Notes under the pieces: model-generated
What the model saw: only the letters and a program-made list of their open reading frames with translations
The model's database searches: none
Told to the model about the DNA's origin: nothing
Shown: positions 12,401-23,470 of the stretch, piece by piece
Numbering within the stretch: position 1 is the first letter of the stretch
How the letters are laid out: each line of letters opens with the position of its first letter
NCBI GenBank assembly: GCA_006384855.1
Contig: VCJN01003568.1
Coordinates: 160,704 to 224,703, forward strand
DNA: 64,000 nt
Source: Tetraselmis striata
Taxonomy: Eukaryota > Chlorophyta > Chlorodendrophyceae > Chlorodendrales > Chlorodendraceae
Reading direction: 5' to 3'
Made by a program: the position numbers and the translations under genes

Positions 12401-15400
12401 TACTCAAAACACAACTGCTCTCCGAGAGGTGCTTTTACGACATCTCGGACATAAAGATAAGGACACGACTGCTGTCCGAGAGTTACCGTGCGCGCTTGTC
12501 AACGAGTTAAATTGCGAAACTGTATCACACTTACAGACACTTACAGATCACACTTCTGAGAGACCATACAGTCGCCCGCTCCGCGCCGAACTGCAGTGGC
12601 AGGTCTGGCACGTCGATATTTTTGAAGGCGCCTTGGCTGCGATCGAACTAGGCGAAAATCCGACTGCCCAAAATAGTGCCAAAAATAACGGGTAGTTGTT
12701 CCGTCCCTTATTATTCGTACGTATATTCATGGATTGCGAATTCTGACTTATTTCTCATCAAGCTTCCCTTGAAATTGGGAAATGCTGACTCACCCAGAAC
12801 CCTAAAAGCCCTCAAGAAACCCCGTCTTGTGCAAGCACGCTGATGGATGGCTGCTCCGCGGTCGGTCTGCTCAGGGGTTGCCACCGCTGGCGAGGGCAGC
12901 CCACACACCTCCCTGGGGGCGCTGCCGCGCATGCGCCCCTCCGCGCGCGGCAGCGCCAGCAGCGCCAGCCTGCAGTCCATGCTGGTGGACATCATGGGTG
13001 AGCACGCGGCGGCGAAGGTGGGCGGCAGCGAGGAGAAGGTCGCCATCCGCGGCCTGCTGGGTAAGGGCATGCAGGGCACCGTGTACCTCGGCCGCTGGAA
13101 GGGCGTGGACGTCGCGTACAAGGTGGACCCCCCCCCCCCCACCCACCCCCCCCGGCCAACCACCCACCCACCCACTCACACCCTGCTTGGGCATTACCTC
13201 ACGATATGAGGTGACATAATATGATTATGTGCTAGATAAGATACCAAAATCACGCAGTGTTGGCAATCTGTCTGTGTCTGAGTCTGACCCCTTGCGAGGA
13301 GAGGAAAGCTGTACGTATCTGGAAATATATGAGAGTGTACCACGAACGTAGCACGGAATCTCCAACTCGGTGGCGCAAAACAATCCAGCATTGCTTGTTG
13401 TGCCCCGCAAGCGGCCCAGTTGAATGTTGCCGGTGTAAGATGCTACGGACGGTGCTGAGCCCCCCGAGGCACCTCCCAAAGCACGATTCCCGGCATCAGT
13501 GGAATCACAGCCCCTCTCCTTGTATCCGTATTTCGCCGTAGGCCATGCCAGCGCCGCCGACCCCTGCCCCAGTGCAGCCGCGCTCGCCCAGGGACCTCTT
13601 GTGCATTTCTATATTCACATCTGTATAATAATATGTATATATTTATATGCACATAGTTATGTTTCATTCTAAATATATTTACACGTACTAGCTAGTATAT
13701 GTAATAAGGCATATGTATGTGCCTGTGCCCGCAATCATATCAGATTGGATGCAGCCACTCCCCTGCCCAGCTTAGCATTCCATTGAGTTTGCCAGTCACA
13801 GAAAAAGTGCCCACGCAGTCGATGTATTCAGACCGTTGCGAACAGGGTCGTGCGCTTCATGCGAGCGGTGTGCTTCTGGGACAAAACTAGAGGTCTTCCC
13901 AGTAAGGATTCGCCATGACTTAGTCATGCACGAGCCCCCGAGCACGTACCGCTGAAAGTACTTGTAATCTGCTCCTACGCCACTGCATATAGCCCAAGAA
14001 TATCTTTTAAGCGCGGATAGCCTGCGTCCCTCTGGGTGCGGATAAATAAAGATTGAAAAATAACGAATCCATGGTGAATCCTTATTGTGGAAGAACTCAT
14101 TCGCGTAGACCTACCCCTAGCCACTCTTTGGGTTTGCGGTATCTTGTCCGTTTTGACCACACCCCCCCTTTTATCCCCGTGAAGAGGAGAAAACTGTGTT
14201 TATGTGGAAATATATCACAATATACCGCAAATAGTGCCACGCGGATCTTCAGACTGGGGCTCCTTATTGGTAGGGGTCCTTATTGATAGCGGCGGCGACA
14301 ACCAGGCTGGTGGGCTGTTTTGCACCATCACTTGGGAGGAACCCGCCTGCATTGTTCGTGGCGTATTCTGATAGATTTCGTAATTTTTACTGCTCTGCGC
14401 GGGAGGTCAAAGCCGGCAATATATAGCGAAACCTAACTCTAAACCCTCAGGGCGGTATGGGGTGCCAATGTTGGCCTGGTATTGTGCAGGCAGGTGGTTT
14501 CGGAGCATGGTTTCGGAGCATGCTCCGCATGGCATCCAGCCACAGGGCGCGCCGCTCTCGCCGGTCGCCCGCGTGGCCGGGCCCGCCCGCTGACTTGGGG
14601 CGCGTCGCCGGCAGGTGGTGGCGCTGCCACCGGTGATGAGCGGGCAGAACAAGAAGGAGACGCGCGCGCTGCTGGAGGTGGCCATCTCCGCCACGCTGGC
14701 GCACCCCAATCTGGTGCAGACGTACAGCTATGAGATCGTGCGACAGCAGGCAGTGGAGGCCAGCGGGCCCGCGCAGCGCGGCTCGGTCGACGGCCTTGCG
14801 GGCCTGGCGAGCGCGCCGCTCCTCGCCGAGGCGATCCTGGAGGAGGCGGAGCGCGACACGCAGCTGCTGGATGACGGCGAGGAGGGCGGGGGCGGCGGGG
14901 AGGCGCAGGAGGCGCGCCTCATCCAGGTCGGCGCCCGCTGCCTCCCGGAAACTCGCCAGTCTATTAGGATGCAAGTGCGGCAAATAGAAACACAGATAGA
15001 AACCGCCTTGCTCGTTTGCCTTTTTCTTGAAAGAAACCTGACAGGTATAATTAAGTCGTATGGGTATTGCGAATCGATTTCGGCAAGCACTAAGTACATT
15101 TTTAATTTTACTGCCCATTCTCGGGTGACGTTAACGTTCATTGTTTGGAGAAAGATAGCAATACAGGAATGCGGACTGACGCTCTAAGATAAGATTACGT
15201 CGACATCTTTTGCATATCTTGTTGTTATAGCCCTTCCTGGTACCGCTATTTTACGTAAATTACCGGGTAAAATTAATGGGTATACGACGCGTATATACTG
15301 GTATGGACTGCAGCATACGGTGTGCTTGTACAAGTACTAATCAAGCAGTGCTGCGGACATCAATGATGACACACATAATGCTTAGTACCGCTTCTCAACA

Positions 15401-17120
15401 ATCTACTATCATGGAATGACTTTGACAACAAGCTAATAATAAGAACAAAGGAGGCAGAATAGCGAAATACAACACAAACGGGAAAAAATTCTACAAGGTT
15501 GGCAAATACAACACGGCGGCCAGGCTTTTGTTTAAGATTTCTGCCACCTACGCGCTAGTCAATTAAAGGCGGCCACAATTGAATGGAGTGTTGTTTGAGG
15601 GTCTTGTTTAAACCCTGTTGTAGTCGTGCTGGTGGAACCCATATTTGGTTGGTTTCATGCCCCGAAACCAAATTCCGGAGAAATCTCATCACAACAAGTG
15701 TTTTGGTTTATTTGAGTCTGGTGTTGCCCCCCCCCCCCCCCCCCCCCTCCCACACACACACACACCTTGTTAACATCAACGCTCCCCGGCATGTCCGCCG
15801 CCGCCCCCGCAGGAGCTGTGCGACAAGAAGACGCTGCGCCACAACCTGGACCGCGGCAAGTTGAAGGCGCCGGGGGAGGCGCTGCCGGACACGGAGCTCA
15901 TGCTGGCGCTGGCGCTGGACATCGCGTGCGGGCTGGCGCACCTGCACAGCCGCAACATCGTGCACGGCGACCTCAAGGCGCTCAACGTGCTGCTGACGTC
16001 CTGCGCGCCGCGCCTGCACTGCGCCGCCGCGTCCCACCTGCCCAACGTCACCGCCAAGGTGACCGACTTCGGGCTGAGGTGGGCGCCCCCCCCCCCGCCA
16101 CCCACCGCCACCACCGCCACCACCCGCTATCAGGAAGAGCCCGCTTCTTCTCTCATCGCCGCGCGAAAGGGGGGGGGGGGGGGGGGGCTAGCACCCCATT
16201 TCTGAGAGCAAAAGCGGGTTCTCAGAGCAAGTCGGGTTGACACTTGCCGTTCTTTCATGTTGTTTTGCAGATATACTACAGTTATATACAACGAATAACA
16301 TCAAATATGAAATAAAAAACGGGGCATTGGCCCCGCCAGGTCGGCACCAGATGGCCCTTGTCGCCGTGCGCACAGTACACTGCCTAGCTTTAAACCCCCT
16401 CCCCCCCCCCCTTGCGCACTGCTGCGCGCCCTCTCCAGCGCCAAGCTGAGCAACGAGCAGACGCACGTGAGCAACGTCAACAGCGGCACCATGACGCACA
16501 TGGCGCCCGAGATCCTCCTGGCGGGGCAGCTCTCCAAGGCGGCGGACGTCTACGCGTTCGGCATCCTGCTGTTTGAGATGTTCACCGGGGAGCGCCCCTT
16601 TGAGGGGCTCAGCGTGCAGCAGGTGGCGCACTCCGTGGGCACGCTGGGCCGGCGGCCGGTGTTCCCGCCGGCGGTGCCGCGCGGCGTGGTGGAGCTCGCG
16701 TGCGCCTGCTGGGGCCCGGCCGAACAGCGGCCGACGTTTGACCGCGTGATGGTCGCGCTGGAGGGGCTCATCCGCGACCGCAAGCAGCACCGGGGGCTGC
16801 GGCGCAGCCAGACCAACGCCGCGCTGCTCGGGCCTCCGCGCCCCGCGGAGCCCACTTCCCCGTGCAGCCCCCAGCCGCCGCGGGACGCCGGCGGCGGCGC
16901 CGGCGCCGGCGGCGGCGCCGGCGAGGTCGACTTTGCGGCGCTGCAGCGCGCCCCGAACGGCGTCGGCGGCGAGTCCCCCTTGGTGCGGCGGCTGACGGCC
17001 GGCGCCAGGGTGGCGAGGAGGCCGCGCGCCAATCGCACGATGCCGTCGATGACGGAGGAGGGCGGCAAGTGCAGCCAGGGGGGGTCGCCCGGTCCGCCTG
17101 CCACCCTTCCGGGGCAGTGA
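172..17120 (+). CDS. CHASE-domain receptor with three degenerate cyclase domains and a TKL-type protein kinase
   Basis: My 19-exon model: 172-381, 548-694, 882-1429, 1545-2063, 2228-2495, 2628-2744, 2881-3030, 3542-3856, 4368-4535, 5262-5435, 6150-6374, 7075-7185, 7560-7709, 9749-9919, 12220-12304, 12875-13122, 14615-14926, 15813-16078, 16439-17120. Every junction is GT-AG and phases agree, giving 1621 aa. Layout: TM at residues 32-55; CHASE sensor about 71-300 (motif LQLAPGGVVSAIYP); TM about 314-337; short charged helix; class III cyclase-like domains about 450-635, 672-860 and 885-1090; kinase about 1175-1450. The kinase keeps the beta-3 lysine (K1202), HGDLKALN (D1359), DFG (D1391) and APE, so it should be active. 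Each cyclase domain lacks both metal aspartates. Inferred role: a plasma-membrane sensor that signals through the kinase. The first ATG followed by a TM segment decides the start; upstream exons cannot be excluded. Exon 8 could instead start at 3581. Confidence 0.8.
388..418 (+). repeat. poly-C tract in intron 1 (representative of many)
   Basis: A nearly pure run of about 30 C lies inside intron 1 (382-547). Comparable C runs occur in other introns of both host genes (about 2191-2221, 2603-2622, 3871-3895, 13131-13150, 15727-15747, 16391-16410, 27532-27557, 29621-29644) and in the intron of the transposase-like gene (31853-31865). Several sit directly upstream of the acceptor AG, where a polypyrimidine tract is expected. 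Confidence 0.85.
3125..3300. repeat. AT-rich low-complexity block in intron 7
   Basis: Simple ATT/GTT-rich sequence, flanked by two near-identical copies of a short segment (AAACAACGCTTT) about 115 bases apart. It lies within the intron at 3031-3541 and has no coding potential. Confidence 0.7.
4629..5108 (-). mobile_element. AT-rich intronic repeat, copy in intron 9 (reverse orientation)
   Basis: Read on the minus strand, this segment aligns along nearly its whole length with 14957-15561. It begins CAGTCTATTA and ends near GCCACCTGCGCGCTGGTCA. Shared blocks include GTCGTATTGCGAATC, CAATACAGGAATGCGGAC, GCTTGTACAAG and AATCAAGCAGTGCT. It has no ORF, so it is probably a non-autonomous element. 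Base composition is far more AT-rich than the flanking exons. Confidence 0.75.
8655..9200 (+). mobile_element. AT-rich intronic repeat, copy in intron 13
   Basis: This is the same family as the intron 9 and intron 17 copies. It shares the block around GTCGTATTGCGAATCGATTTC (8850-8870), the segment AGCAATACAGGAATGCG (about 8942-8958) and the terminal segment GCCACCTGCGCGCTGGT (about 9170). The middle part has diverged. No coding capacity is visible. Confidence 0.7.
9437..9655. repeat. dispersed repeat in intron 13, second copy at 17335-17580
   Basis: About 220 bases that recur downstream of the gene. Both copies share TCTTGACAA, TTACCCAGCATC, GCATAGGGTCCACGAATTAA and GGGGCCTCTG in the same order, and both end near GGACGCCAG. 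Neither copy encodes a protein. Confidence 0.7.
10531..11552. mobile_element. PIF/Harbinger-like non-autonomous DNA transposon in intron 14
   Basis: The terminal inverted repeats are about 45 bases long. The left end starts GAGGCATTTCATACGGACAT, and the right end is its near-perfect complement, finishing at 11552. A 3-bp TTA direct repeat flanks the element (10528-10530 and 11553-11555), which matches the TWA target duplication of the PIF/Harbinger superfamily. The motif TATCTGATGAC recurs inside the element in both orientations (about 10637, 10722 and 11399). I see no transposase, so the element is probably mobilised by a copy elsewhere. Confidence 0.75.
10635..10733. repeat. nested perfect-core palindrome
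   Basis: Two arms of GTACACGGGGGCATTTCC and its complement meet around 10680, forming a hairpin whose stem continues imperfectly out to GCCGCTATCTGATGAC on both sides. The outer ends resemble the internal motif of the host transposon, so this looks like a small foldback element or an internal rearrangement of that transposon. Confidence 0.7.
14957..15561 (+). mobile_element. AT-rich intronic repeat, copy in intron 17
   Basis: This is the longest copy of the family also seen at 4629-5108 and 8655-9200. It starts CAGTCTATTA and ends at CTACGCGCTAGTCA. It lies in the intron that separates the kinase N-lobe exon from the catalytic-loop exon. It is opposite in orientation to the intron 9 copy, so the two could pair in the pre-mRNA. 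Confidence 0.75.
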
Positions 17121-17258
17121 GGGCCGACGATCTCCGCCATCCGCCCGCTATCACACGCACATGGATAACGTTGAAGGACAGTAATATGATGAAGGGTGCA
17201 CATAGCGACTATATCATTCATTCATTTTGCCCCCCCCCCCCCCCCCCCCACACACACA

Positions 17259-17263
17259 TGTAA
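17259..17263 (+). promoter_or_regulatory. putative polyadenylation signal TGTAA
   Basis: TGTAA, the usual green-algal poly(A) signal, lies about 140 bases after the TGA stop of the CHASE-kinase gene, just past a poly-C/CA run. The call rests on the motif and its position only. Confidence 0.45.
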
Positions 17264-17334
17264 TACACAGCCCCAACTCGACCCAGAGAAACCATGAAAT
17301 TGGACTGGGAATTTGCTTAAACTTAACCAAGCCC

Positions 17335-17580
17335 CCCGTCTTGACAAGCTGTAATTACCCAGCATCGGGAAGGGCCGGCCCTGGCCAACGCGCATAGGGT
17401 CCACGAATTAAAGTGCGTACGGCGGGGCCTCTGCTCTAGGGCCACTTGGTTATGTTGCTGTACGGCGGTACCCGTAACCGTACGTATCTGTAATCCTGAA
17501 TGGCACAAGTACTAACACGTGTCTTGTTTCATACATGGGGTTTGATACGCGCGGACAAGGACGCCAGCTTGTGCGCGCTC
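17335..17580. repeat. dispersed repeat, copy of 9437-9655
   Basis: Collinear with the intron 13 copy, including GCATAGGGTCCACGAATTAA and the terminal GGACGCCAG. It occupies the 3' flank of the large gene. The remainder of 17581-18289 holds no gene that I can support. Confidence 0.7.
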
Positions 17581-18289
17581 CCCGCACGACGCACGTCCAT
17601 ATAAACACGTGACCATGTGACTGCCCGTACACACATTCGAAAACACCACTTGAAATTAAAGTATAAAAGTTGGCTGCTGAAGGGCGTCTAAGGGAGGTGT
17701 ATCTTCCCTACGTGGACCGCAGAACTTGCTATGATATTACGTGGTATCATGAAGCAGGCCTTCAAAGGACTGCATGCTACGGGCGCAGCCGGCCCTACGC
17801 AGAGGTTCGGAAATGTAGCTGAGCGATGAGACAGCTGGCCCGTGCGGTGCTTACTGCCGGGAATACAACTGTGAATTTCGATTTCCAATTTGCTATGAAG
17901 TGACATCTCCCGCGCAGAGCAGCTTGCTCCCTCTAGTAGTCTGCGAACAACCCACCCCCAACGCACGCTTTCCCACTGATGACTATCGGCTTTGTCGTGT
18001 TGGCAGGGAGGGCCTCATGGCACGCTGCAACCGTCAGGATAAATAATGCCATACAATGCCACGCAGCAGCCATGGGTCTTCTTCTACTTGTATATCCGGT
18101 ATAAGACCGGCTTTCATTTGTAGCTTCCGGTGGTCGAGACATTAAATCCCTAATCCCAATGCTCAAGTGCGGACAAATCCAGACTCAAGCTCGGGTTCAT
18201 GGATATCTTCCCGGACTCTTTCGGCCCTCCTCCTCGGGACCACAAGGGATGTTGGGCCAGTATAGGCAAATCGTCGCGTGTTGGACTAT

Positions 18290-20130
18290 ACTAGTCGCCG
18301 CAGTCAAGAACGCGAATGAGGCGGTCGGCCCATATATCTGCCGCGGAACGGATATAGCGCGTGGACAGGGTAATCAATACCGCGCGTGTCCATGAGGTAC
18401 CATGTTTTGCGTAGCTCGACCATGAGGCGTGGAGAGCGAGAGGTGAGGTTGGTGAGGACGCCGACAACCGCTTGGTTATCATCGTGCAAGCAGATGCAAC
18501 GGTTGCGGAGCATGGAGAGGAAGGACTCAATAGCCAAACGGACGGCTTTGAGCTCTTTTAGGGTAATCTGTGCGCAGAGCGGTAATCTTCGTACCAAAAA
18601 TCCCGAGCCTCATGTTGTTCGTTCAGAACGGCGCCCCAACCGTACGAGGAATTGTCAACGTGCAAGTAACCGGTTTCGACAGGGCGGTTAATGTGGCGGC
18701 CGTTGTGTTGGGAGGGCACTCCCACCTAGCATTGCACGTCACGTTCGAGCTGGCGGGTGAGCTTGACTCGGCCGGACCAAGAGTCGAACGTTTTGAGCAC
18801 ATCATGCAGCTCACGGAGGTAAAACGGGCAGGGGCGATGACCTAGTAGACAAACTGGCATTGCCCGCGAGGGCGGCCAACTCGCGAGCGGAAAGCCATCG
18901 ACGGTTGCGTTTCGCTCGCTAGATCAGGCGTTGTGCCGTGCGGGCAAGAACGGAGAGTTTCTTAGCGGGCGCACAAAGGGTAGGCGGCCCCGACGTGTCA
19001 ATTTCTAACCCTAGGTGCACGAGCTTCCGGGTGCCTGGGCTCCCGGACGCCATTGCTTGCGTTGCGCAATGTGCTAAACCCCGACAGGTGGCCTTCGATG
19101 TAGCCGCGTTGCCAGATGGCCTCTGCCTGAGTCCGAGCTAGAAACATGAAATCGTCCATCTAGGGCAACATGCGTAGGCCAAATCGGCGCCGGGGGATTG
19201 GTATGCCGTATGCTTCAGTCGGGTTACGACGCAATGCCCTAATGAGGAAGTTGGTAAGCTGGCACAAGTAATAAGGGGACAAAGACCAGCCCATGGGAAA
19301 GCCAGCCAGGCAGTCGGTACCGAGTCCCACGGCAATCGACAATGAAACGTCCATGTCCTCCTGGGCGACGCCAACCGTGTAAAACCCATCATGCCGGTCC
19401 ATCTGCAACATGTAATCCCCGAGGCGCGCCAGACTGCGCAAATGCGAAAGCGTCTCGAACGAAAGATCCCGCGTCTCGCTATAGCGGTTCAGGGGCCGAA
19501 GGTCAATGACGAGGCTCCATTGTTTGTTCCAGGCTTTGTAGGATCCAAGAACAGCCGAAACACCGACTTTGCGCAATAGTCTCGCTTCCATATGCCCCAA
19601 CGGCCAAGAAGCGAGCCAATTCAGCGTCCATGAACTTCAACTGAGCCGGAGTAGCGTCCTTCATTGACACCCCCCGGTGAAAACAAGGGTGGGGCAAGCC
19701 CGTCCAACAACGGAACGCGTACATGTCTAGAGATCCAGTTGAGAACACGACGATTAGCACCAACACCGGCTTGCCAGTTGCCAAAACTACGATGGACGCG
19801 ATGTCTCGTAAAAGGGGAGTCGGGGTTGCATGAATCGGTGCGATGGATGTCGCGAAGGGGGCGACCAGAGCGCCATGTCACTATGCTGACCCTCTTCGCA
19901 CCGGCGTCGGGGTCCACGGTGCGGGGGATAGTAGAAGCGCCGCGGCGTGGGAGTAGCCATGTGCCATTGGGCGCCGGCTGGGCCACTGGCAGTGTAGTGT
20001 CAATTTGTATTTGAATTTGTACTAGACGACGGGCAAGCGTTGGCATGAGCCCCAATCGGAGCGCATCTCGGCACCTATTGCGAGCAGGGGCCAGGGGATC
20101 GAGCCATGCCCATACGGGAAAGGCAACCAT
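18290..20130 (-). pseudogene. DIRS-type retroelement reverse transcriptase-RNase H, broken
   Basis: Read on the minus strand in several frames. An N-terminal region (about 19620-19900) contains GVGANRRVLNWISRHVRVPL. The RT follows (19160-19600), with VIDLRPLNRYSETRDLSFE and the palm segment LQMDRHDGFYTVGV. Motif C is MDDFMFLA, with the preceding tyrosine position changed to TAG (19160-19162). Downstream lie LVHLGLEIDTSG (about 19000), YLRELHDVLKTFDSWSG (about 18770-18830), and an RNase H segment with LHDDNQAVVGVLTNLTSRSP (18304-18597), ending in TRYIRSAADIWADRL (about 18330). This order and these motifs fit DIRS/Kangaroo-like elements of volvocine algae. Frameshifts and a stop make it a pseudogene. 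I did not find the expected tyrosine recombinase or the terminal repeats. Confidence 0.75.
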
Positions 20131-20639
20131 GGGTTTGTGTTTGTCGACAATGGTCGAAGGGCTTGGACCTTGTTCCGCTGAGTGGGGAAGCGCTGCGGCT
20201 TCGTCCTCTCCTCGCGTTGGGCGAGTATCAGCAACTCGTTCGCAGGTAGCAGTTAGTGCGTCGCAAGCAGCGGCGCGCGTCCATTAACCACACAAACCCT
20301 AACGTTTTTTTCCTGGAGGGGGGGGGGGGGGGCGAAAGGCTGCGCTCATTGTATAGCATGGCACGATGGCACGGAAGACCAGCACCATGATCGGCAAAAA
20401 AATACCGTGATTTTGATGTGGTGCGCTCTATGGAGCGTACCAAACCAAGGGAGGGTGGACAAGTCGGCCGCCGTTGAGGTAGGTGGTGGCCTTGGCCGGC
20501 CCCGGTAAACATGCGCGTGCACACGCGTGCATGCGCCGTGCCAAGGCTATCTCGTACTGTGAGAGAAACCACATAAACTAGTTTAGAACAAAACCATCCC
20601 CACAGCCGGCCTATACGCCCCACTTTGAGGAACAATTAT

Positions 20640-21360
20640 GTCGGTCTCAGTTTCGTAGTTAGGGCAAACAACCTACCCTAGTTAACCCTGGATTTGTTCC
20701 ACCTGTTTTAGCTCAAAATTCAAAAACTCAGACCGGTGGAAATGGTCATATGGAGCTCTCAATAGTCCAATGGAGGGTAGTCCCGTGGTCGGTTTGCACG
20801 CCCCTTGAACTGTCGCTTGCGCGTTTCAAACCCTAATGACCGGATCAACCTCCCAGCCTCGTTTTACCACTACCGGTACCGGCATCAGATTACAGGCTAG
20901 CATGCAGGAAAGATTGGTCCAATAGTCGCTAGAGGCCTTCACCGAATTCCGTGATGATCCTAGTCGTCTCAGCATAATTGTGCGGCGGCTGTGTCACTAT
21001 GTAATGCCACCCACGGGTAAGGATGCGGTAGCCGAAATCCTTACCAGTAGCCGAAATCCTTGCACTCCTGTGTATTTACAAAAGACCGCGCTATAGTATG
21101 TTTTATATTGGTGAATTAGTAGCGACTACCGATTTACGGTGTACGACGGTGGGACGGTCAGTACCTGTGACTGTAGTGACAAAAAATCGTCGATGCATAG
21201 CAGGACTTTTTGCTGTACGTGGCTTGCTGTGCGTGTCGACAGTACGGCGGTAGAGCGGTCTACCGGTGTATATGGAGCACGTCCCGTGTCAGAGAGCCCT
21301 ACTAATGTTCACATATATTTTAAAGTTAGGCAGTTCCGATTTAGGGTCGAAGGATAGAAG
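20640..21360. other. no gene recognised
   Basis: Mixed-composition sequence without a convincing ORF, splice pattern or recognisable repeat on either strand. It lies between the DIRS remnant and the MITE. Confidence 0.5.
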
Positions 21361-21363
21361 ACG

Positions 21364-21543
21364 CCTGCGTAACGCGTAACGCTAAATACTCGCACCAGAA
21401 CGTGCCACGTCGATCGAGGCGTCACCGGAGCGTCACTTCCCGGCGTGACGAGTATTCCGGAATACTCGTCAAAAACCGTAACGGATACTTTTTTGGGCAA
21501 AAATCGAAATGAAAAAAGTCCCAAAAAACGTTACGCGTAACGC
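21364..21543. mobile_element. small MITE with GCGTAACGCGTAACG termini
   Basis: A 180-base element with inverted ends: the left reads GCGTAACGCGTAACGC and the right is nearly its complement. An internal perfect palindrome, GAGTATTCCGGAATACTC, lies near 21450. The segment AAATACTCGCACC...CGTGCCACGTCG also occurs at about 10577-10610 inside the PIF-like element, so the two share sequence history. Confidence 0.65.
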
Positions 21544-22423
21544 CTGTATGACCCCGCGGCGCGGCTTTGCATCGCACAATGCGCAAGATCCACAGCCACC
21601 GCCGCCATGATCGGGCAGTATGACCCCACCCGTAGTACCCTCGCCGCGCGCCGCGGTTTTGCCGGGTCGTATGCTGCGTCTAGGCGGCGGTGACTGAGAA
21701 GATAGGGGGCGAGGATCAGCGTCCAGGGAAGCGGAGGCGCGGGCACCCTTCTCGGCCGACCGCCGTTGGTGCCGCTAAGCGCGTGCGGAACTACCGTCCC
21801 CAGTGCCACGAGAGGACATAGTGACTACCCTGTATCAGCGGGTAACGGGTAGCGGCGGCGAGGATGAGTCAGGTAGCAGTGGGCAGTGGCCGAGCAGGGG
21901 TGGATTCGGCTTGCAATGCCGCTGTGGACCGGGGCGCGGTAGCACGGAACCCCAGGCCCGCGTGACGCGTGACAGGGAGTCGCACGAGCGACTTCTATCC
22001 TCTCGGGTATATTCGGTGATCGATGTAGCTGAGAGCGTAAACTTCGCAGCCAATCATATCGCAGTATTCGCTGCGTTACGCAAGCGTCTTCTATCCTTCG
22101 ACCCTTATTGTTATGTTTAGGTGCCCCCCTCCCCCCACCCAAACTATTGTGTTAGGTCTGACAGTACTCAGTACAACATGCCCTCAGCTACATTAAAACT
22201 CCCACTGGCATGAGTTTTCTGAACTCTTTCAATGCATGGCTATGTGCATGAGGGTGTTCCCTGCCATACGCAAGCGTAAAACGGAGAGGGGGTGGGGCAC
22301 TTTTTGGAACCATCAGCAAATTACAGTCAGCATCAAGGCAACCCAACAATATGGTGGCCATATCCACCCCTCCATGTAATGCTATGCTGCCGCTGACATG
22401 CTATATGTCGCTGCTACTTGCTG

Positions 22424-23416
22424 CTACATACAACCGTGGTTGCTATATGCCCTCTGCTCACCCCTGCTACGCAATACTGCATGCCTATCTAGCTCATGCC
22501 GCTTCTCAACACTGTTGGCCTTGGCGCCCCTCTCGAGCACATGGTACCCGGCACGCTCACATGTTTTGTATAGGGGTAAAACTATGTTGTAGGCAGTTTG
22601 TAACTCATCATCAATGAGGCCTCCATATGCATCATCTGCCCATGAGCGCAATGCATCATCAGTGGGCGCAACATAGTTGTTAGGGTTACGCCTAGCGACT
22701 ACCCTAGTACCACCACAAACCTGTGACGCCGAGATTACGGCCAAGTATTTGTACATGTACTGTTGTACTGATATTTCAGCACGCGTATTATTTACTGATA
22801 CGGCCACAACCAGACGCCAGTAGTAATATTCCTTGTAACATACAGAACGCGCTACTACTCCTAAATCATCACGATACTAGCTGCCTGTCCGCGGTGCCGA
22901 GTCGGGCCGCTATAGGATAAATATCCAATGCCACCAGCAAGTTGTAAGAGAACGGGTTTGGGTTTCTGCAACCAACTCAATTCGCCAAACGCTACGAGTA
23001 AGAGCCGTGTTTCACTAAGTACTGCCACGAGTACTTACAATAGCAGGGCAAACATTAAGATTAGGCCTGGGGCAGGTAATGATGCAAGAAGGGGTGCAGA
23101 GATGGCAGGCAGCAAGCCTAACCTGATGACCATGCACACACGACGCATAAGGTGGGCCGGGCGGGATGTACTCCCAAGCGGGGCTCTTCTTCTTGTGCGT
23201 GTCGTACTCAAGTTCCACGGGGGTAGCACATGTCATGCGGTAATCGCAGACAAAGGAAGCATGATGGGGATGATCCTCATCCAGGGGCTGCATGCCGCAC
23301 ATGAAGATGTTAGAGTTCGGGGCATCTGCAAGGCTATTGGCAGCCAACCACATGCACCACAGGAGGAGCAGTGCTGCCATGTCGGATGCAATTAATGTAT
23401 GCATGACATGTTGCAT
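22424..23416 (-). pseudogene. unidentified ORF region split by a solo LTR
   Basis: On the minus strand an open segment at about 23040-23416 (containing MCGMQPLDEDHPHHASFVCD) runs up to the LTR, and another (about 22424-22677, containing DALRSWADDAYGGLIDDEL) continues beyond it. The two probably belonged to one coding sequence before the LTR inserted at 22678-23039. I do not recognise the family, and composition alone does not prove that it was coding. Confidence 0.35.
22678..23039 (+). mobile_element. solo LTR of the Ty3/gypsy chromovirus family
   Basis: A 362-bp segment that starts TGTTAGGGTTACGCC and ends GCCACGAGTACTTACA, the canonical TG...CA ends. It aligns along its full length, in inverted orientation, with the 3' LTR at 59869-60225. 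Flanks ATAGT (left) and ATAGC (right) suggest a 5-bp target duplication with one mismatch. No internal element remains, so it probably arose by LTR-LTR recombination. Confidence 0.88.
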
Positions 23417-23470
23417 ACAAGAAGGCAGATAAGCCCACCACCAGCTGGTAGTCTGGTGTGACCGGGGTTT

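Noticed and set aside
16862..17263. Arg-rich frame at the end of the first kinase gene
   Set aside because: It is an out-of-frame reading of the Gly/Ala/Pro-rich tail (GCGGCG repeats).
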